Source of the DNA: Paramacrobiotus metropolitanus
Taxonomy: Eukaryota > Tardigrada > Eutardigrada > Parachela > Macrobiotidae
Assembly: GCF_019649055.1 (NCBI RefSeq)
Contig: NW_026570228.1
Coordinates: 992,001 to 1,056,000 of the forward strand
DNA length: 64,000 nt
Direction of reading: 5' to 3'
Shown here in pieces: positions 58,013 to 64,000 of the stretch. The position numbers were made by a program, and so were the translations under genes. The first letter of the stretch is position 1, and each line of letters opens with the position of its first letter. The notes beneath the pieces are model-generated. The model did no database searches. It was given only the letters and a program-made list of their open reading frames with translations, and was not told where the DNA came from.

Positions 58013-58605
58013 GTTTTTTTTTTCCGGAAATTAGTTAAACGAAGAATTTTTTAATAAATAGCTGTTTTGGCGCGTTTGTAAGACAGCCAAATCAAAGTGA
58101 TAAGCCAAGCGTGATATGACAAAACTGCACACACCTCACGTAGCGAATACACTTCCTATACCCGGCATTTTGCTAACATGGCATCAAAACGTGACCGCTA
58201 GCAAATTGCGTAAGTAATTCCTTGTGTTATTTCTGAATCCGTCTTGTGGTAAGAATTGTGAACAAACATCGATCGCAATGATAAATTATAGCACTGATTA
58301 AGTTTAAAACAGCATTCTAATAATTTGCCATTACACGTTTTGTCATCATGTTCTTAAGCACAAACGCGCCTCATAATAACGCAACGATGCAAATAAAACA
58401 GTGGTAAGCGGCGTCTTGGCTAAGTCGATTTATTTTGGTCTTGAAGCTAACAACTAAAAAGGAATAAGCAAAACCAACTGACGGATTCCAGTGCGGCAAA
58501 CAATTGCTTCATCCAGTAGTGCTGGAACCGCTCTTCTTTGTCTGCTGTGAAATGTGAATATGCAAAACTGATATTGTGTTAGTCACGATAAAAACCCAAA
58601 CCTTA

Positions 58606-59054
58606 CCGGTGATCATTCGTCGGAATCAACATCCACTAAATCGAACGAACGCTCAACAGAACCTAAAAATAAAATATAAAATTAAGTAACAAATATCGCA
58701 CTAGTTTCCATATAATTTTTGTACCTTTCTTTCGTTAATCAGTCTGGCTTTTCCACAAACTTGGCTCGATGCTTCGAATCCACTCCTCTGGACAACTGAA
58801 GGGCTGCTGGAATTTTGCTTTACCAAGCGCATCATACCACGTTTCGAATGCCGCTGCATTAGTGAGCAGCCAACGCTTTTCAGCCAAGGTTTGAAGTTTT
58901 TTTGCATGAAAAAAAGGAAACGCCTTAGCTTTCTACCTGCAACACTGTAATAATGCCAGTCATGCCACTTACTTTACTGAAATTTGTCGAATAACTGCAG
59001 TTTTTCAATTAAAAATGGACATAGTGATTCAGAATTTTGTTTTCCGGAAACCAT
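58606..59054 (-). CDS. Uncertain minus-strand gene, pieces only
   Basis: ATG 59054 reads MVSGKQNSESLCPFLIEKLQ then LFDKFQ to a stop beside a GTAAGT donor. A second piece (about 58900-58735) reads KKLQTLAEKRWLLTNAAAFE, then TWYDALGKAKFQQPFSCPEE and WIRSIEPSLWKSQTD. A third, after an acceptor near 58663, reads SVERSFDLVDVDSDE and stops. The pieces look protein-like (many W, E, L) but I could not join them without a break. The position and direction suggest a neighbour or an old duplicate of the 57.5-58.0 kb gene. Confidence 0.3.
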
Positions 59055-59845
59055 CTTGTCTCATAACTTTTTTAAAAAATAATTTTAATAAAATGTCACA
59101 CTTTTGTACGATATTGTTTAAATTTCCCTTTTTCTGTTATAAGTATTGATCATTCGGATGAAACTGACATGATACCAAGTGAGCCTGGGACTGACCCGGC
59201 GTGCTTTAATAACCAAACCGAAACTTTGTTCAACCAGGCGGTAAGTAATTAATAAGAATACGCAAGATGTGTTTTATCATTAATTTTAGTTTCTACCGGC
59301 ACAACACGCTCGCTGCTGTGTACCAGTGTACTCACACTCTCACAGCAGACACGACTCAACCACAGCGACGTAGTAGTATTATTGCGTACGACTGTTATGC
59401 TGAGAGGTGACTCATCGGAAGTCGATCTCGAAAGCGCATGCATGTTGCGGGCCTTGCGGCATACTGCCATAGTGCCATAGCGTGGCATAGGCATAGCAGT
59501 AGATACGTACTATAGTAGATAGCACACTTGTGCGCAGAAAAGAATTCTGAAAAACGTATTTCGTCCACGTCCTCTCTCTGTTTACTATATTGCCAACTGC
59601 CACTAATTTCTCGAGTAAATAGTAGTGAAAATGATTCTGTTAATCTATTCAACCTCTTTAACGGGACATTTCGTTAAATTTCTTTACAACTGAGTTTTAC
59701 AGGTAAAGTACTAGTGCCAGACACTGCAAATGTCTTAATCTAGACTAACTGTTACGTATAACGTATGTGCTTGCAAGTTGCAGTTTAACACTTTTGCAGT
59801 TTTGCTGAAACCTTTATCCTGCGTTGCAGCCAGAGAAAGTCTCTC
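59055..59845. other. Spacer upstream of F-box copy C
   Basis: AATAAGAATACGCAAGATGT (about 59251) matches the AAGAATACGTAAGACG region ahead of copy A (about 45328), placing the start of unit C here. No gene is seen. Confidence 0.4.
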
Positions 59846-60779
59846 ATGTATATCTACGAAGACGGTACGCGGTCTGTGTATGCATGGGATGCTGTGGATG
59901 TTGAAGTCGACGGTCTGTTGCAGCATGGCCATATCGTTGGCCTGGAAGAATCCGCAAGCATTCCCCGCGTTTGATCATCGACTTTGATGCCCCGCACAGC
60001 AGTCAGTGGCAGTTGACTACGGGAAGGTAATTAGTTGCTCCACACCTCCCCTGGGGACGGCGCCGAGGAGCTACTGTGGAGGTGCTATTATTCGATCATC
60101 CGGGTGGCACATGGAAATGGTATCTCGGCAGAATTCTCGTCAATCCTTTCGAGAACTTATGGGACCATACGCTGGTGGAGGTATTAATGAATGGACAGCG
60201 GTTTCGCGAATTGCTTCCCGATAAACAGATTCGCCGGACGCTTTCGGAAAAACGACTGCCGCATAAGCGTTTTCTGCCGGGTGATTTCGTCATGGGGACA
60301 TGTAGTGTGCCGGACGGATACTGGATTCTGCAACACTGCTTAGCCGTGGAATTACTCCGCCAAATTGAGCGAAAGTTTCGTGTGCGATTTACGTACGTTC
60401 GCAGCCAGAAGATGCACTACATGCAGCCTGGGTGCCGGAAATCCTTTAGGGGATGCTACGATTGTAAGTCGTTGTCGTAACTTGAGTTTTCACTTTAGGC
60501 GGATTTTAGGGGTGAGCGAAAAACATCAATGTGCGAGTATTGCATCTGCGGCCGTGGAAGGTTTTCAGTGGCACTCTTGCACATTTTCGCGTTATCTCCC
60601 TGGCCTCTCCAGCCCCCTTCTTCCAATGTCATCAAGGTGGTTCCGTCGTAAATGGAGTTGTTATATTCCTACTGGGGTAAGCCACCGACCTGGAGTGCAG
60701 GCTGTTCGCCCAGAACTTCGCAACTCATTTCGGTAGCGCAACCGGTTTTCGTGCCAGTGTGTAATTATTGGGGGTACAT

Positions 60780-60860
60780 TAGTACAAACTCATAATACAA
60801 TCCTGAAAGAGTTCGGGAGCGCGGGCAAGCGAAAATTTCCGTGAATTCACACGCGTCTAT
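60780..60860. mobile_element. TTAA-MITE relic in intron 1 of copy C
   Basis: GAGTTCGGGAGCGCGGGCAA then GCGAAAATTTCCGTGAATTC aligns with the arm of the TTAA family (GAGTGCGCGAAAGCGAAAGTT) at the equivalent place to the relics in copies A and B. Confidence 0.45.
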
Positions 60861-60999
60861 ATATTTTTGTTGGTGGACACTTTCCCTGCATTGTTGAACC
60901 CGTCATGGCTGTGCTCCTTTCCTCCTCTTGCCTTCAGCTTCACAAGCCGACAGGGGCTATTCGAGACCCCTTCGACCATCTACTATTTTTTTTAAGCCA

Positions 61000-61530
61000 A
61001 ATCTGACCACGTTTTAATAATCAGCAAATTTTTCTGATCTAGAAAACATTTTTTTAAATTTTTTCGGAATAACAAAATTCTGACTGCCAGCCCTTGGCCC
61101 CACAATACCCTGGCGGTAGCAATAGCAATGAGATCAGGGCAAAATTTGATTTTCGTCTTTTCTACACAGTTTTTAGTTAAATTAATAACGCTGAATTCGA
61201 ATTTAATGTTAAAAATATGGTATGAGCTGAGTATAAAAAAATTAACGTAAAACAACCAGGTACTTACACAATTGATGTGTAAGAACGATTACTGACATCC
61301 TTCTCAGCAAAAGGTTGCTCCACACTGCTCATATCAGTTTTTTTACATCAAATTCAATTCAGCGTTATTACATATTTATTAAGTTACCTAGAAACTGTGT
61401 AAAAAATAAAATTTTGCTTGATTCCATTGCTACCGCCCACGGTACTGTGGGGCCTAGGGTTGGTCAGTCAGAATTTTTTGTTCGAAAAAAATTTTGAAAA
61501 AGTTTTTCTGCATTCAGAAAAAGATTTACT
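61000..61530. mobile_element. Foldback element, about 0.5 kb, in intron 1 of copy C
   Basis: The left arm contains TGACTGCCAGCCCTTGGCCC then CACAATACCCTGGCGGTAGC (61081-61120). The right arm mirrors it as ATTGCTACCGCCCACGGTAC and GTGGGGCCTAGGGTTGGTCA (about 61426-61466). Mirroring extends outward through TTTTTTCGGAATAACAAAAT and inward through CTACACAGTTTTTAG. Ends are AT-rich and not exactly placed. Copies A and B lack it. Confidence 0.7.
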
Positions 61531-62297
61531 GCGTGAATTTTTCAAAGAAAAGATGTAAACTCGTGGCAAATTCTTCATGGATGACTGTTGCCGCCTCCGA
61601 AAAGTAGCGAGTGAATCACATTGAATGCGCATGGTACGGCCCTGCCCATAGAACTCTTAAAGGCTTTCGTAACCAGAACATGGAACGGTAATTATGCCAC
61701 GTACAGTTGCATCTTTTGCATTACTCCCGCAGCGCGAATCATTTGCATTCGAGCTGCTGAATGGGAATGCGACAATCGTGACGATGTGAAAACGCCGATG
61801 AAGCTGTGAAGTTGATTAAGAAGGTCTTGAATGAGGCGGCATTCGCATCGACTGTTTGATCGTGCACAACCGATCCCTGCTCATCGATCAGGGGAGCCCG
61901 GGCCGTTGAGGTTGAAGGTGGTTTTGCCACGATAGCTGCGTTTTACTCCAAATTGGCGACCTGTTGTGGCCGGTTGATTTGGAAAAACTATTCCTTGAGA
62001 TGCGAAAGAAATAACGGTGCGGTTTTATTGAAATTCTATTTTCCGCTTGCGGTTTTCATTCTGGGAAATGTGGAAGGAGCACACTTTTGGGATATATTTG
62101 AGCAGCACCTGTGCTGCGGGGGACTGCCGTTAGATATGAATCGCATTGCCCAGTGGATAACCAGTTGTACAGACAAGAATGCAAAAGCCAGGAAAATCCA
62201 AAAGGTATTTGCGGGTCCTTATTACGGTACAGGCATATGTCACCGAGAGTGCGTCGTCTAAGGAATTCAGTGAGTTATAATTACAATTCCACACCGG

Positions 62298-62345
62298 CTT
62301 AAGAGACATGACCCGGCACATGGTGCCAAAGTTGTGATTAATGGG
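62298..62345. mobile_element. TTAA-MITE end fragment
   Basis: TTAA then GAGACATGACCCGGCACATG, followed by GTGCCAAAG, matches the left end of the TTAA family. Only one end is visible. It lies in intron 2 of copy C and is a separate insertion from the intron-1 relic. Confidence 0.6.
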
Positions 62346-62828
62346 GTGTTAATACGAATTATGCACATGACTGCAGTGTTTTCTAATGGTTTTGTTTCAT
62401 TGTATCTATTTTCCTAACGTGATGATTTTTTTAATAAGCAGGTACTGAAAGATCATCAATCGTGCGATCCACGTCCCTCTGCACACTACCGTGGCAACAC
62501 CTGGACACAGGACGCTTTAGCCAGTATGGACGTTCGCAGGCTGAACACACTGTGTTTTCATGCCTTGTGGCGCTACGTGCAGAAATGGAGTCGAACACCT
62601 TTGGATGCCGCTAGGGAGTATTCCGACGGCAGCTCCGATTCGAAGACAGTTCCGACTCCGATGGCAGCACCGAATCAATTCCGACGATAGCCAGGAGTCC
62701 GATTCCAGCAGCTCCTCCGACTTGGATCATGATTACCGTTCCGACGCTGAGCCAAATGACAGCACCGACTCCGACTGCCAATGAGGATCAGATTGACTGC
62801 CGGTTGATGTGAACCACTAACGCGTAGT

Positions 62829-64000
62829 ACAGTGGACACCATAAATGTGGTTACACTCAATTAGCGCGCAACCGAGCGCTTGTCTGTTCAGGCACAGCCA
62901 CTTCCGGCTGGCCATCGGCCGCCGGCTAAAAAATAAGAATTCTTGTCGGCCTTCTGCTGTTCGTGTTTCAGCTCCTTTATTTCGTTTTGTAATCTTTAAT
63001 TTTTCATTTCTTCCGGTTTTGGATATTGTTTATTCAGAATGCCGTGAAATGGCACCTGGAAAGTATATTGACGCAGATTTGGTGAAAGCGGTTTTCAGAT
63101 TGTATGCAAAAGAAAAGAGCGTGAGAAAAGTCGCATCAGTGTTTGACAAGTCGCACCAGTGGGTAGCCAAGATTCTGCGCAACTACGACCAACTAACTGG
63201 CGAGATCAAGCAAAAGAATTCAAGAGGACGACCGAAGAAAACGACGAAAGAGCAAGATGAAATTGTTGTCCAGTTTCTTAAAGAAAATCGCACCATGAGC
63301 GGCGTAAAAGCAGCAGCCCTTATGCAGTTGTCCTACAGCACTCTGCTCCGAAGACTGCACGAAGCTGGCGCGCGACGAAGTAAAGCCGTGGCAGACGAGC
63401 TGACGCCGAAGCATAAGATTAAGGACGAGTCTGGACGACAGAGTGTACTGGTGTCTCTGGAAGAGAGCAGCTGCTGAGTGATCCGCGTTTTCAACTCTGT
63501 CATCTTCTCAGATGAATGCACCTTTAAACTGTCAGGAGGCCGAGTTGAGGTACGTATGCACAATACGGAATTCAGAAAAATCCAAATAATTTAACTTTTT
63601 TAAACGCGTCAATTTTTAACGGAAAACAATTGCAAACAAAACAAAATTCTGCAATTTATCAACTTAAAAATTTTAATTTTGCTCACAGATCTGGTTATTT
63701 CGCGGAGAAGACAGATTTGCAAATAATCTTCAAGTGAAAAAGTCGCTGCAAAATAAAGGGGGAATCGCTGTCTGGGGCGCTATCTGCGCAGCTGGTCCCG
63801 TGTCGTTGGTCCGCTTTCAAGGCACGATGAACTCTCAAAAATATGAAGACGTACTCTTCGACGAGCTCCTGCCTTCCCTGGACGAGAATGGCCGCGACAT
63901 GATCTATCAGCAGGACAACGCGCCCTGTCACAAATCAAACGTCATGAACAAATTCTTCGGCACTGAAGGAGTGAATGTGATGCCGTGGCCTGCAAGATCT
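62829..64000 (+). mobile_element. Tc1-like transposon, 5' part (runs off window end)
   Basis: The left boundary is probably TACAGTGGACACC at about 62829, a TA plus a CAGT-type end. It contains the transposase described separately. The right end lies beyond the window. Confidence 0.6.
63050..64000 (+). pseudogene. Tc1/mariner-type transposase with an intron, partial
   Basis: The frame from about 63050 (MAPGKYIDADLVKAVFRLYA) gives two helix-turn-helix units typical of Tc1-like enzymes: SVRKVASVFDKSHQWVAKIL, a GRPKKT hinge, and MSGVKAAALMQLSYSTLLRR. A TGA at 63475-63477 interrupts it after LEESSC. The catalytic part follows in the same frame: VIFSDECTFKLSGGRVE with the first Asp. A GTACGT donor at 63550 and a CACAG acceptor ending at 63688 remove 139 bp. 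The next exon reads IWLFRGED, then GGIAVWGAI and MIYQQDNAPCHKS with the second Asp, to the window edge at MPWPARS. The third acidic residue is off-window. An intron in the catalytic domain is unusual for this class. The TGA suggests an inactive copy. Confidence 0.85.

Larger units (their letters stand above)
59846..62784 (+). pseudogene. F-box-family protein, tandem copy C (pseudogene)
   Basis: Homologous blocks lie at 59846-60463, about 61540-62204 and 62442-62784. Exon 1 begins MYIYEDGTRSVYAWDAVDVE and loses frame at IPRV. It resumes as VEVLLFDHPGGTWKWYLGRI and reaches FRVRFTYVRSQKMHYMQ. In exon 2 the F-box is reduced to ALPIELLKAFV, with the QRCRRSCQLWDA part deleted, and several stops occur. 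The later part is readable as LIWKNYSLRCERNNGAVLLK, then DIFEQHLCC. In exon 3 CDPRPSAHYRGNTWTQDALA and LNTLCFHALWRYVQKW are intact, then a frameshift disrupts the acidic tail, which ends DSTDSDCQ. It is the most decayed copy. Confidence 0.8.

Overview
The window is nuclear DNA of an animal, most likely a small invertebrate. It carries intron-split genes with GT..AG introns, several only 57-90 bp long, rhodopsin-like and metabotropic-glutamate-type receptors, gustatory-receptor-like seven-transmembrane proteins, a UPF1 helicase and Tc1-type and TTAA-type DNA transposons. My guess is a tardigrade, from the style of the orphan receptors, the short introns and the lineage-specific families. The sequence alone does not prove that.

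Layout. 1-545 (minus) is the 5' part of a member of an unnamed F-box protein family that reappears at 46-63 kb. 781-2008 is a degenerate DNA transposon with a target-site duplication. 3.28-4.58 kb is a rhodopsin-like receptor with one intron and a frameshift. 4.6-8.1 kb shows no gene. 8.18-9.92 kb is the first five exons of an ANF-type ligand-binding receptor. 9.95-11.5 kb is a GC-rich low-complexity block. 11.96-14.96 kb is the helicase core of a UPF1-like protein that lacks the N-terminal domains, has a Walker B Glu-to-Gly change and has a frameshift. 15.5-17.3 kb (minus) and 20.2-22.8 kb (plus) are two gustatory-receptor-like paralogues; the second is broken by a TGA codon and by a TTAA-flanked foldback element. 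23.7, 26.4 and 33.5 kb hold three single-exon genes for about 107-residue secreted cysteine-rich proteins with a shared promoter motif. 27.5-29.8 kb (minus) is the ectodomain of a metabotropic-glutamate-type receptor with no membrane domain. 38.7-39.8 kb (minus) is an intact rhodopsin-like receptor. 41.86-44.4 kb is a secreted or ectodomain protein of unknown family whose first seven exons join without a frame error. 45.97-62.8 kb is three tandem copies of the F-box gene, spaced about 7 kb apart, each damaged. 57.5-58.0 kb (minus) is a small Cys-motif protein. 62.8-64 kb is a Tc1-like transposon that runs off the end.

The recurring theme is duplication followed by transposon attack. The receptor and F-box families occur as nearby duplicates, and most introns and spacers hold foldback or MITE elements. 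One TTAA MITE relic lies in the first intron of all three F-box copies, so it appears older than the tandem duplication. Many otherwise well-conserved coding regions carry one- or two-base indels, some in homopolymers. Assembly error and true pseudogenisation cannot be separated here without reads or transcripts.
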